6,393 nucleotides of DNA from an uncultured Bacilli bacterium (GCA_934101605.1 CAKORS010000046.1:1-6393); one strand, 5' to 3'. Numbered from the stretch's first letter, positions 1-5,483 are shown. Translations and numbers: made by a program. The notes: generated from the letters alone by a model not told the origin.

Positions 1-1
1 A

Positions 2-61
2 ACTATTGAAGCTATTCAAGATAAAAAAGTTACTACTTTTAAGGTTGTATTTAAAAAATAA
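2..61 (+). CDS. 3' end of an unidentified protein-coding gene (partial)
   Basis: One frame is open from the window edge (position 2) to a TAA at 59-61. It gives 19 residues ending in KVTTFKVVFKK. The other two + frames hit stops early, and the run of ordinary codons fits a gene tail. The Lys-rich, beta-strand-like tail does not identify a family. No terminator is visible immediately after it; the nearest is at 358-390. It could be a chance open frame, given its short length. Confidence 0.5.
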   Translation, partial: TIEAIQDKKVTTFKVVFKK

Positions 62-357
62 AATATTTTTAATGATTTAATATTTATTTAATAATTCTAT
101 TTTATTATATAATCATGAAAGGAAGTGATGGATATAGATTAAAAAGGAGAAGGTATAGTTTATTAGATTTCAAATAAAAGTAGAGTAATTATAGATTGTA
201 TAATAATTACTATAAATTGAATGAAAAGTTTTAAACCGAAATTGATATAGATAACACTCCTTACCGTTAAAAAGCGATTGTTTCTTTTTACAAGAAAAAA
301 TAATTTATTTTACAAAATGAGTATAAAATTCATATACAAATATTAAATATACTACAC
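62..357. other. Non-coding stretch of about 300 bp, possible RNA leader or ncRNA
   Basis: No convincing gene is present. The only ATG-led frame of note (115-177, 20 codons) has no ribosome binding site. What can be seen is a TATAAT at 108-113 without a good -35, and a perfect 9-bp inverted repeat (184-192 with 203-211, loop of 10). AAGGAG at 144-149 could pair with CTCCTT at 257-262. The patch around 235-277 is less AT-biased than its surroundings. The stretch ends in a strong terminator (358-390), so something upstream is transcribed: either the preceding gene's long 3' UTR or a separate small RNA. No tRNA, T-box or RNase P signature was recognised. Confidence 0.4.
184..211. repeat. 9-bp perfect inverted repeat in the non-coding stretch
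   Basis: AGTAATTAT (184-192) is exactly complementary to ATAATTACT (203-211) across a 10-nt spacer. It could form a hairpin in RNA or be a protein-binding site. The arms are very AT-rich, so chance is possible. No T-tract follows, so it is not a terminator. Confidence 0.4.
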
Positions 358-390
358 AAAAGCAAATTAAGAAAACTTAATTTGCTTTTT
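358..390 (+). terminator. Rho-independent terminator before the PAP2 gene
   Basis: A perfect 14-bp stem is formed by AAAAGCAAATTAAG (358-371) and CTTAATTTGCTTTT (376-389), with an AAAA loop and a T-tract at 386-390. The 5' arm starts with an A-run, so the structure could also stop transcription from the other strand. It separates whatever is transcribed upstream from the phosphatase gene. Confidence 0.85.
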
Positions 391-405
391 AATTATTAAA
401 ATTTT

Positions 406-414
406 TGATATAAT
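406..414 (+). promoter_or_regulatory. Extended -10 promoter of the PAP2 gene
   Basis: TGATATAAT (406-414) is an extended -10 (TGn plus a consensus TATAAT). The matching -35 position (386-391) lies in the T-tract of the preceding terminator and is poor, so the TG extension would carry recognition. The predicted start near 421 would leave a leader of about 9 nt before the ATG at 430, with GGTG at 421-424 as a weak ribosome binding site. Confidence 0.55.
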
Positions 415-429
415 TTTATTGGTGATAAT

Positions 430-1056
430 ATGAAGTTTTTAAAAAAGAATTATTTATTTATTTTATCTTTTATATTTTTTGTTATTTTTTTATTTTTATT
501 AAAAGGGGTATTATGTGGAAATGTCTATTTATATGATAAGATGTTAAGTGATTTTATAGTAAGTATTAGAAATGATAATTTTAATCTTTTTTTTAAGATT
601 ATCACTGAATGTGGTGGAACTATTTTTTTAATAGTATTAAGTATTATATTTTTAATTATTTTTAGAAAGAATAAAGATGGTATTTTTATAGCTAGTAATT
701 TAGCAGGTGTAGCTTTAATTAGTCAAATATTTAAGTTTATTGTTAAAAGAGATAGACCTGTTAATGGACTTATTTTAGAAAGTGGTTTTTCTTTTCCTAG
801 TGGGCATTCTACAGTTAATGTATGTTTTTATGGATTTTTGATTTATTTAATTATAAGAAAAGTTAATAATAAGTTATATAGATGTTTATTTATTGGTTTA
901 ATAATCTTACTTATTATGTTAATAGGGTTTAGTAGACTTTATTTAGGAGTTCATTATTTAAGTGATGTTTTAGCGGGAATTAGTTTAGGATTATCTTGTT
1001 TATTTATTACTATTTATTTTTATCAAAAATATAATAATTTACAGGTAAAAAATTAA
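430..1056 (+). CDS. PAP2-family integral membrane phosphatase
   Basis: This 208-residue hydrophobic protein carries the complete three-part PAP2 (type 2 phosphatidic acid phosphatase) signature. KX6RP is at residues 102-110, PSGH at 123-126, and SRX5HX3D at 168-179. The expected catalytic residues are His126 (acid), His175 (nucleophile) and Asp179. About six membrane segments are visible: near 8-28, 64-78, 84-102, 130-143, 153-168 and 178-197. The length fits small bacterial members such as PgpB, BcrC or YodM types. Family members dephosphorylate lipid phosphates or undecaprenyl pyrophosphate on the outer face of the membrane. Which substrate applies here cannot be read from the sequence; undecaprenyl pyrophosphate recycling is one reasonable guess. 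The gene is preceded by a terminator and an extended -10, and no terminator follows it, so some read-through into the next genes is likely. Confidence 0.92.
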   Translation: MKFLKKNYLFILSFIFFVIFLFLLKGVLCGNVYLYDKMLSDFIVSIRNDNFNLFFKIITECGGTIFLIVLSIIFLIIFRKNKDGIFIASNLAGVALISQIFKFIVKRDRPVNGLILESGFSFPSGHSTVNVCFYGFLIYLIIRKVNNKLYRCLFIGLIILLIMLIGFSRLYLGVHYLSDVLAGISLGLSCLFITIYFYQKYNNLQVKN

Positions 1057-1066
1057 GTGTTAAAAT
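1038..1066 (+). promoter_or_regulatory. Promoter of the NifU-like/GGGtGRT unit, inside the PAP2 gene end
   Basis: TTTACA (1038-1043) and TAAAAT (1061-1066) are separated by 17 bp, with a TGT extension directly before the -10 (1058-1060). The -35 lies in the last codons of the PAP2 gene. The predicted start near 1073 leaves a 15-nt leader containing AGGAGG, which supports the ATG at 1088 as the translation start rather than the ATG at 1073. Confidence 0.6.
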
Positions 1067-1087
1067 TAAATTATGTTAGGAGGATAT

Positions 1088-1780
1088 ATGAAATATACAA
1101 AAGAAATAGATGATATGTGTTATGTAAATAAAGGTTGTGATCATGGACCTGCTCCAATACCTGAAGAGGGGAAATTTGTTCAAGCAAAAGATATAAAAGA
1201 TATTTCAGGATTTACTCATGGTGTTGGTTGGTGTGCTCCTCAACAAGGTGCTTGTAAGCTTACATTAAATGTTAAGAACGGAATTATTGAAGAAGCTTTA
1301 ATAGAAACTGTTGGTTGTTCTGGTATGACTCATAGTGCAGCGATGGCTGGAGAAATATTAGTTGGTAAGACTATACTTGAAGCTTTAAATACTGATTTAG
1401 TTTGTGATGCTATAAATACAGCGATGAGAGAGTTATTTTTACAAATTGTTTATGGTAGAAGTCAATCAGCATTTTCAGATGGGGGACTTTCTATAGGTGC
1501 TGGTATGGAAGATTTAGGTAGAAATAAAGCTAGTCAGTTAGGAACTATTTATTCTACAAAGGCTAAGGGTGCTAGATATTTATCCTTAGCAGAAGGTTAT
1601 ATTTTAGAAGAAGCATTAGATAAAGATGATAATATTATAGGGTATAAATATTGTAATACTAATAAGATGATGGATTTAATAAAAGAAGGAATAGATCCTA
1701 TGGAAGCAATAGAAAAATCTAGTGGAACATATGGTAGATATGATGAAGCTGTTAAGTATATTGATCCAAGAAAGGAATAG
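1088..1780 (+). CDS. NifU/IscU-like iron-sulfur scaffold homologue, variant ligand set
   Basis: This is a 230-residue protein. The start chosen is the ATG at 1088, with AGGAGG at 1078-1083. An in-frame ATG at 1073 lies upstream of that site and at the predicted transcription start. Residues about 45-130 resemble the NifU N-terminal/IscU fold. KLTLNVKNGIIEEA (57-70) corresponds to the IscU strand before the central Cys. GCSGM (76-80) matches the GCGSA Cys site, and GKTILEAL (93-100) the conserved GKSLDEA helix. By eye, the first IscU Cys site falls on QQGAC, with Cys49 and Cys56 nearby, and the third (His-Cys) site falls in the segment GRSQSAFS with no Cys. Cys106 lies in the next helix. The extra N-terminal about 45 residues (with Cys11 and Cys17) and the C-terminal about 90 residues are not part of classic IscU. 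It probably binds or transfers a metal or Fe-S group. No IscS or Suf partner is nearby. It sits 3 nt before a GGGtGRT gene, and the pairing suggests a joint function. Confidence 0.8.
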   Translation: MKYTKEIDDMCYVNKGCDHGPAPIPEEGKFVQAKDIKDISGFTHGVGWCAPQQGACKLTLNVKNGIIEEALIETVGCSGMTHSAAMAGEILVGKTILEALNTDLVCDAINTAMRELFLQIVYGRSQSAFSDGGLSIGAGMEDLGRNKASQLGTIYSTKAKGARYLSLAEGYILEEALDKDDNIIGYKYCNTNKMMDLIKEGIDPMEAIEKSSGTYGRYDEAVKYIDPRKE

Positions 1781-1783
1781 TTT

Positions 1784-2779
1784 ATGGATATAGAAAATTA
1801 TGATCAAAGAAAAGCTTTAATTGATAAAGTTTTAAAAAAATATAATATTAAAGATTTAGATGAAGCTAATAAAATATGTTTAGATAAAGGTATAGATGTT
1901 TATAACATGGTAAAGAGTATTCAAAGAATATGTTTTGAAGATGCTTGTTGGGCTTATATTTTAGGTGCTGCTATAGCTATAAAAGAAAACGTTAAAGAAG
2001 CATCTTTAATAGCTAAATATATTGGAGAGGGATTACAGGCTTTTTGTATTCCAGGTTCTGTTGCTGATTTAAGAAAAGTAGGAATAGGACATGGAGCTTT
2101 GGCTAGCATGTTACTTGATGAAGAAACTTCTTGTTTTGCATTTTTAGCAGGACATGAATCTTTCGCAGCAGCAGAAGGTGCTATAGGTATTGCTAATAAT
2201 GCTAATAAAGTAAGAAAAAAACCTTTAAGAGTTATATTAAATGGTTTAGGAAAAGATGCAGCTTTAATTATTTCAAGAATTAATGGTTTTACTTATGTTC
2301 AAACTAAATATGATTATAATAGTGGTAAATTAGAGATTGTAAAGGAAATAAAATATTCTGATACGGAAAGAAGTAAAGTAAAATGTTATGGTGCTGATGA
2401 TGTTAGAGAAGGAGTTAGCATTATGCATCATGAGGATGTAGATATTTCTATAACAGGAAATTCTACAAATCCAACAAGATTTCAACATCCTGTTGCGGGA
2501 ACTTATAAAAAAGAAAGACTTGAAGAAGGTAAAAAATATTTTTCTGTAGCGTCAGGTGGAGGAACTGGAAGAACTTTACATCCTGATAATATGGCAGCAG
2601 GACCTGCTAGTTATGGTATGACTGATACTATGGGAAGAATGCATTCTGATGCACAATTTGCTGGCTCATCATCTGTTCCTGCTCATGTAGAAATGATGGG
2701 ATTTATTGGTATGGGTAATAATCCTATTGTAGGTGCTACAGTATCGGTTTCAGTTGCAGTAGCAAAGGCTTTGAGTTAA
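1784..2779 (+). CDS. GGGtGRT-family protein of unknown function
   Basis: This 331-residue protein is recognised by its diagnostic GGGTGRT motif at residues 258-264, followed by a Gly/Ala/Met-rich conserved tail (AAGPASYGM at 271-279, GFIGMGNNP at 306-314). The length fits the family, which is conserved in anaerobic bacteria but has no established biochemical role that I know of. No signal peptide or clear membrane segment is visible, so it is probably cytoplasmic. Cysteines lie at 32, 50, 55, 88, 117 and 201; Cys50 and Cys55 (CFEDAC) are close together. His residues cluster at 103, 124, 215 and 216. The start has AAAGGA at 1771-1776, inside the end of the NifU-like gene, and only 3 nt separate the two frames. 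The two genes are clearly co-transcribed and their translation is probably coupled. A role as an Fe-S client or enzyme served by the upstream scaffold is inference. Confidence 0.85.
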   Translation: MDIENYDQRKALIDKVLKKYNIKDLDEANKICLDKGIDVYNMVKSIQRICFEDACWAYILGAAIAIKENVKEASLIAKYIGEGLQAFCIPGSVADLRKVGIGHGALASMLLDEETSCFAFLAGHESFAAAEGAIGIANNANKVRKKPLRVILNGLGKDAALIISRINGFTYVQTKYDYNSGKLEIVKEIKYSDTERSKVKCYGADDVREGVSIMHHEDVDISITGNSTNPTRFQHPVAGTYKKERLEEGKKYFSVASGGGTGRTLHPDNMAAGPASYGMTDTMGRMHSDAQFAGSSSVPAHVEMMGFIGMGNNPIVGATVSVSVAVAKALS

Positions 2780-2793
2780 TTCAAGGTCTTTTT
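2764..2793 (+). terminator. Terminator overlapping the GGGtGRT stop codon
   Basis: AAAGGCTTTGA (2764-2774) pairs with TCAAGGTCTTT (2781-2791) over 11 bp including two G-U pairs. The loop is GTTAAT and the T-tract is 2789-2793. The 5' arm encodes the protein's last residues, and the TAA stop (2777-2779) lies in the loop. It closes the two-gene unit before the surface protein gene. Confidence 0.65.
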
Positions 2794-2831
2794 ATTTTGT
2801 GTCAAAGCGACAAAAAAGTTTTTAAAAATAC

Positions 2832-2860
2832 TTGATAATATATATGTATAATTGTATTAT
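2832..2860 (+). promoter_or_regulatory. Promoter of the BspA-like gene
   Basis: TTGATA (2832-2837) and TATTAT (2855-2860) are separated by exactly 17 bp. The predicted transcription start near 2867 leaves a leader of about 24 nt before the ATG at 2891. This lies downstream of the in-frame TTG at 2852, arguing that the longer reading of the gene is not translated. Confidence 0.6.
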
Positions 2861-2890
2861 AGAAAAAGGAATAAAAAAGTAAGTGGTATT

Positions 2891-4666
2891 ATGAAAAATA
2901 AAAAAATAATAATGCTAGGATCAGTAATAGTAACAATATTAGTGTTGTTTGTAACAGTAGGATATTCAGCATTTAATGCAGTTGTAGATGTAAAAGATTT
3001 ATCAATGCATATAAGACCAGATAAAGATATAAGAATAACGAATGTAACTTTAGGAGAAAACTCTGGAGTTAATGGAGGGTTATCTTATAATGAGGACTGG
3101 ACAAAACAAACAGTATTTGGAGATATATCATTACCAAATAGTAACTCTTCTGTAAAATATACAGTAGAGGTTAAAAACTTAGGTTTTGTAGATATGACGA
3201 TAAATAGTATAACATTACCAACATCACTACAAAGTAAACTTAATGTAACAATATCAAATTATACTCTTGGTGATACAATAGCTCATGGAACGCAAACAAT
3301 GGAGATAACATTAAGTTATAAATCAGGACAATATGTAAGTTCATCAACATTATTTAACAATATAGTATTAACATTTGATTTTCAGGAAGTAAAAATAGAA
3401 ACAACATATATGTATAAACCGAAAGGTTCAACAGTAGGAAGGACAGGAACTATAGCAAAATCAAAGGTAGAAAGTATAAGTTTTGCAAAAACAAATGAAG
3501 TTCCTAGCGACGTATTAGGCAGTTTTGATATGTCGCAATCCAACAATAAATCTATTATGGCATGGTATTATGATAACGATAGTAACTCTAAATATGAACT
3601 TGTTATTGGATCAAATAATGGAGTTGTGTATGCACCTGAAAATAGCACTGCATTATTTTTTAATTATTCCTCAGTTACTACTTTTGATTCAACAAATTTT
3701 TCTACTGAATATGTAACAAATATGGGTTCTATGTTTAATAATTGTACTGGATTAAAAACATTAAATTTAAGTAACTTTGATACATCCAATGTAACAAATA
3801 TGAATTCTATGTTTTATGGTTGTAGTGGTTTAACAACACTGAATGTAAGTAACTTTAACACATCGAAAGTAACAAATATGGGTTCTATGTTTAATAATTG
3901 TACTGGATTAAAAACATTAAATTTAAGTAACTTTGATACATCCAATGTAACAAATATGAATTCTATGTTTTATGATTGTTGGGGTTTAACAACACTGGAT
4001 GTAAGTAACTTTAACACATCGAAAGTAACAGATATGAGTTCTATGTTTGGTTGGTGTGATGAATTAAAATCATTAAATTTAAGTAACTTTGATACATCCA
4101 ATGTAACAAATATGAATTCTATGTTTTATGGTTGTAGTGGTTTAACAAGCTTAAATATTAGTAACTTTGATACATCCAATGTAACAAATATGAATTCTAT
4201 GTTTTATGATTGCAGTGGATTAACAACATTAAACTTGAGTAATTTTGTCACATCAAGTGTTAAGGATATGACTTCTATGTTTTATGGTTGTAGTGGTTTA
4301 ACAAGCTTAAATATTAGTAGCTTTGATACAAGTAATACTCTTAATTTAGCTTTAATGTTTATGTATTGTAAGAGTTTAAAAAATCTGAATTTAAGTAGTT
4401 TTGATACTACTAATGTAGAGGATACTAGTGGTATGTTTGCTTTTACTTCTAGTTTAGTTAGAATTGATATAAATAATGATCGTGTATTTAAATTAACTGC
4501 TGGCGATGAGTTTGATACAGATGATTTTGATGAACTTGGATATGATAAAAGTTTAGTTGCTTTAGGAAAAGGTTATATAGCTGTTCCTGCTAGTATGAAA
4601 GCTGCTTATCAGGCAGATGAATTTTGGGGTGTTTATTCAAGTAAGATTATTACTATTAAAACTTAA
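2891..4666 (+). CDS. BspA-like surface protein with DUF285 repeats
   Basis: The protein has 591 residues from the ATG at 2891. The frame is open upstream to a TTG at 2852, but that precedes the predicted transcription start. The chosen ATG gives a normal signal/anchor: KNKK, then a hydrophobic segment at about 6-27 ending in GYSA. Residues about 44-165 look like a beta-rich extracellular domain (segments DIRITNVTL, SVKYTVEVKNLG). A linker and a repeat cap follow (SIMAWYYDND near 221-230, VVYAPENS near 246-253). Ten DUF285 (BspA-type leucine-rich) units of 26 residues occupy 278-537, with consensus MxSMFxxCxGLxxLNLSNFDTSNVTN and one degenerate unit just before. The C-terminus has the familiar YIAVPASMKAAY...W..Y end of such proteins. 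No LPXTG or other sorting signal is seen, so it is either held by an uncleaved N-terminal helix or released. The family is associated with adhesion and host or matrix contact; the ligand here is unknown. The ribosome binding site is weak (AGTGGT at 2882-2887). Confidence 0.85.
   Translation: MKNKKIIMLGSVIVTILVLFVTVGYSAFNAVVDVKDLSMHIRPDKDIRITNVTLGENSGVNGGLSYNEDWTKQTVFGDISLPNSNSSVKYTVEVKNLGFVDMTINSITLPTSLQSKLNVTISNYTLGDTIAHGTQTMEITLSYKSGQYVSSSTLFNNIVLTFDFQEVKIETTYMYKPKGSTVGRTGTIAKSKVESISFAKTNEVPSDVLGSFDMSQSNNKSIMAWYYDNDSNSKYELVIGSNNGVVYAPENSTALFFNYSSVTTFDSTNFSTEYVTNMGSMFNNCTGLKTLNLSNFDTSNVTNMNSMFYGCSGLTTLNVSNFNTSKVTNMGSMFNNCTGLKTLNLSNFDTSNVTNMNSMFYDCWGLTTLDVSNFNTSKVTDMSSMFGWCDELKSLNLSNFDTSNVTNMNSMFYGCSGLTSLNISNFDTSNVTNMNSMFYDCSGLTTLNLSNFVTSSVKDMTSMFYGCSGLTSLNISSFDTSNTLNLALMFMYCKSLKNLNLSSFDTTNVEDTSGMFAFTSSLVRIDINNDRVFKLTAGDEFDTDDFDELGYDKSLVALGKGYIAVPASMKAAYQADEFWGVYSSKIITIKT
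3713..3974 (+). repeat. Exact 106-bp direct repeat from a two-unit duplication
   Basis: Bases 3713-3818 and 3869-3974 are identical by direct reading, offset by 156 bp (two 78-bp units). Over the full two-unit blocks (3722-3877 against 3878-4033) only five bases differ. This indicates a fairly recent duplication of a unit pair, or gene conversion between them. Confidence 0.9.
3722..4501 (+). repeat. Ten tandem 78-bp repeats (DUF285 units)
   Basis: The units begin at 3722, 3800, 3878, 3956, 4034, 4112, 4190, 4268, 4346 and 4424, each exactly 78 bp (26 codons) with no indels. The first seven are the most alike and the last two the most diverged. Because the period is a multiple of three, gain or loss of units by recombination would keep the frame. 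Confidence 0.95.
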
Positions 4667-4712
4667 TTTTAAAAATTTTGTATATTATTTATTTTATTGG
4701 TTATTATAATAA

Positions 4713-4734
4713 TGTCATATGAATATATATGACA
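4713..4734. repeat. 8-bp perfect inverted repeat after the BspA-like gene
   Basis: TGTCATAT (4713-4720) and ATATGACA (4727-4734) flank a 6-nt loop. It lies between the stop codon of the surface protein and its terminator, just after a TATAAT (4705-4710) that has no good -35. It may be an mRNA 3'-end hairpin or a protein-binding palindrome. Confidence 0.5.
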
Positions 4735-4738
4735 GATT

Positions 4739-4769
4739 AAAAATCCCAGACTTTTCTGGGATTTTTTTT
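4739..4769 (+). terminator. Strong rho-independent terminator of the BspA-like gene
   Basis: AAAAATCCCAGA (4739-4750) pairs perfectly with TCTGGGATTTTT (4755-4766). The loop is CTTT and an eight-T tract occupies 4762-4769. This is the most GC-rich and clearest terminator in the window. It isolates the surface protein gene from the hydrolase-ffh unit. Confidence 0.93.
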
Positions 4770-4796
4770 GTTTATTTTAGAGTTTTATGTTAAAAT
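4768..4796 (+). promoter_or_regulatory. Promoter of the hydrolase-ffh unit
   Basis: TTGTTT (4768-4773) and TAAAAT (4791-4796) are spaced by 17 bp, with a TGT extension at 4788-4790. The -35 touches the T-tract of the preceding terminator. The 16 bp at 4788-4803 are identical to those at 1058-1073, the -10 region of the NifU-like unit. The predicted start is near 4803, about 21 nt before the ATG at 4824. Confidence 0.6.
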
Positions 4797-4823
4797 TAAA
4801 TTACCTGTTAATAGAGGTGTATT

Positions 4824-5483
4824 ATGAGGAAGAAGAAAAATAATAAATTATTAAAGTTTTTTAATAAACATAAAAGTTTTTTTAAATTTATTTTATGTTT
4901 TTTAGTTGTTTTATTTGTTATTTTGGTTGTTAATTTTTTATTATATACTTATGATTATTATACTGGTAGAAGGACTATTACTATGAGGCTTCCTTTTGTT
5001 ATTAGTGATGAATATAAAGAGTTTTCTTTTGAGGCTAAGGCAGAGGAAGAGTCTGTTTTTAAGGAAATAGTTTATGAAGATATGACTAAAGAGCAAGTTA
5101 TTGAACAGATAGATAAATCACTTAGTTCTACTTTAGAAGGAACTGGTAGTGTTTTTGTTGAGAAATCTTTGGAACGTGGTGTTGATCCTTATGTTGCTGT
5201 TGCTATATCTTTATATGAAACAGGATGTAAGTGGGGATGTAGTTCTTTAGTTAGAGATTGTTATAATTTAGGTGGACTTAAAGGATCTCCTAGTTGTAAT
5301 GGAACTTCTTTTAAAAAATATGATAGTTTAGAAGAGGGAATAGATGCTTATATAAATGTTATTGCAAGTTATTATAGATATGGAATGAATACTCCTGAAA
5401 AGATGGAAAGAAGATATACTGGAGGTTCTACAACCTGGGCATCTAAGGTTAATGCATATATTAAGTCAATTAAAAGTAAATAG
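4824..5483 (+). CDS. Membrane-anchored glucosaminidase/lysozyme-like peptidoglycan hydrolase
   Basis: This 219-residue protein starts at the ATG at 4824, with GAGGTG at 4814-4819. A Lys-rich N-terminus (RKKKNNK) precedes one hydrophobic helix at about 20-42. The protein should therefore be anchored with its N-terminus inside and its catalytic part outside. Residues about 43-95 form a charged spacer. From about 100 on there is a lysozyme-like fold of the glucosaminidase type. ISLYETG (128-134) supplies the candidate catalytic Glu132. NLGGLKG (148-154) matches the family NLFGIKG motif, and YDSLEEGIDAYINVI (166-180) matches the following conserved helix. WASKVNAYIKSI ends the domain. It probably cleaves the glycan strands of peptidoglycan. 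Four cysteines at 135, 139, 146 and 158 cluster between the Glu and the substrate loop and could form disulfides. It shares a promoter with ffh, 12 nt downstream. The exact glycosidic bond cut cannot be told. Confidence 0.75.
   Translation: MRKKKNNKLLKFFNKHKSFFKFILCFLVVLFVILVVNFLLYTYDYYTGRRTITMRLPFVISDEYKEFSFEAKAEEESVFKEIVYEDMTKEQVIEQIDKSLSSTLEGTGSVFVEKSLERGVDPYVAVAISLYETGCKWGCSSLVRDCYNLGGLKGSPSCNGTSFKKYDSLEEGIDAYINVIASYYRYGMNTPEKMERRYTGGSTTWASKVNAYIKSIKSK

Noticed and set aside
115..177. ATG-led 20-codon frame with a Lys/Arg-rich product
   Set aside because: No ribosome binding site precedes it, it is very short, and the AT-rich background gives such frames by chance.
181..290. Possible tracrRNA or CRISPR-repeat remnant (AAGTTTTAAAC next to an inverted repeat)
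   Set aside because: There is no repeat-spacer array, no cas gene and no second copy of the repeat in the window; the resemblance is only to short AT-rich strings.
471..500. T-homopolymer runs in the PAP2 gene as a phase-variation tract
   Set aside because: Runs of six or seven T are common here, encode the first membrane helix in frame, and show no frameshift.
1073..1087. Upstream in-frame ATG of the NifU-like gene (five extra residues)
   Set aside because: It precedes the AGGAGG that serves the ATG at 1088 and coincides with the predicted transcription start.
2852..2890. TTG-initiated 13-residue N-terminal extension of the BspA-like protein
   Set aside because: The TTG lies within the predicted -10 region and upstream of the predicted transcript start, has no ribosome binding site, and would bury the signal segment behind an extra charged stretch.
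3525..3716. 63-codon open frame inside the BspA-like gene
   Set aside because: It lies in another frame within a well-supported coding region, with no ribosome binding site or recognisable product.
430..4666. Reassigned stop codon TGA (no TGA stops are used in this window)
   Set aside because: All visible Trp residues are TGG and no gene reads through an in-frame TGA. Six TAA or TAG stops in AT-rich DNA are expected under the standard code.
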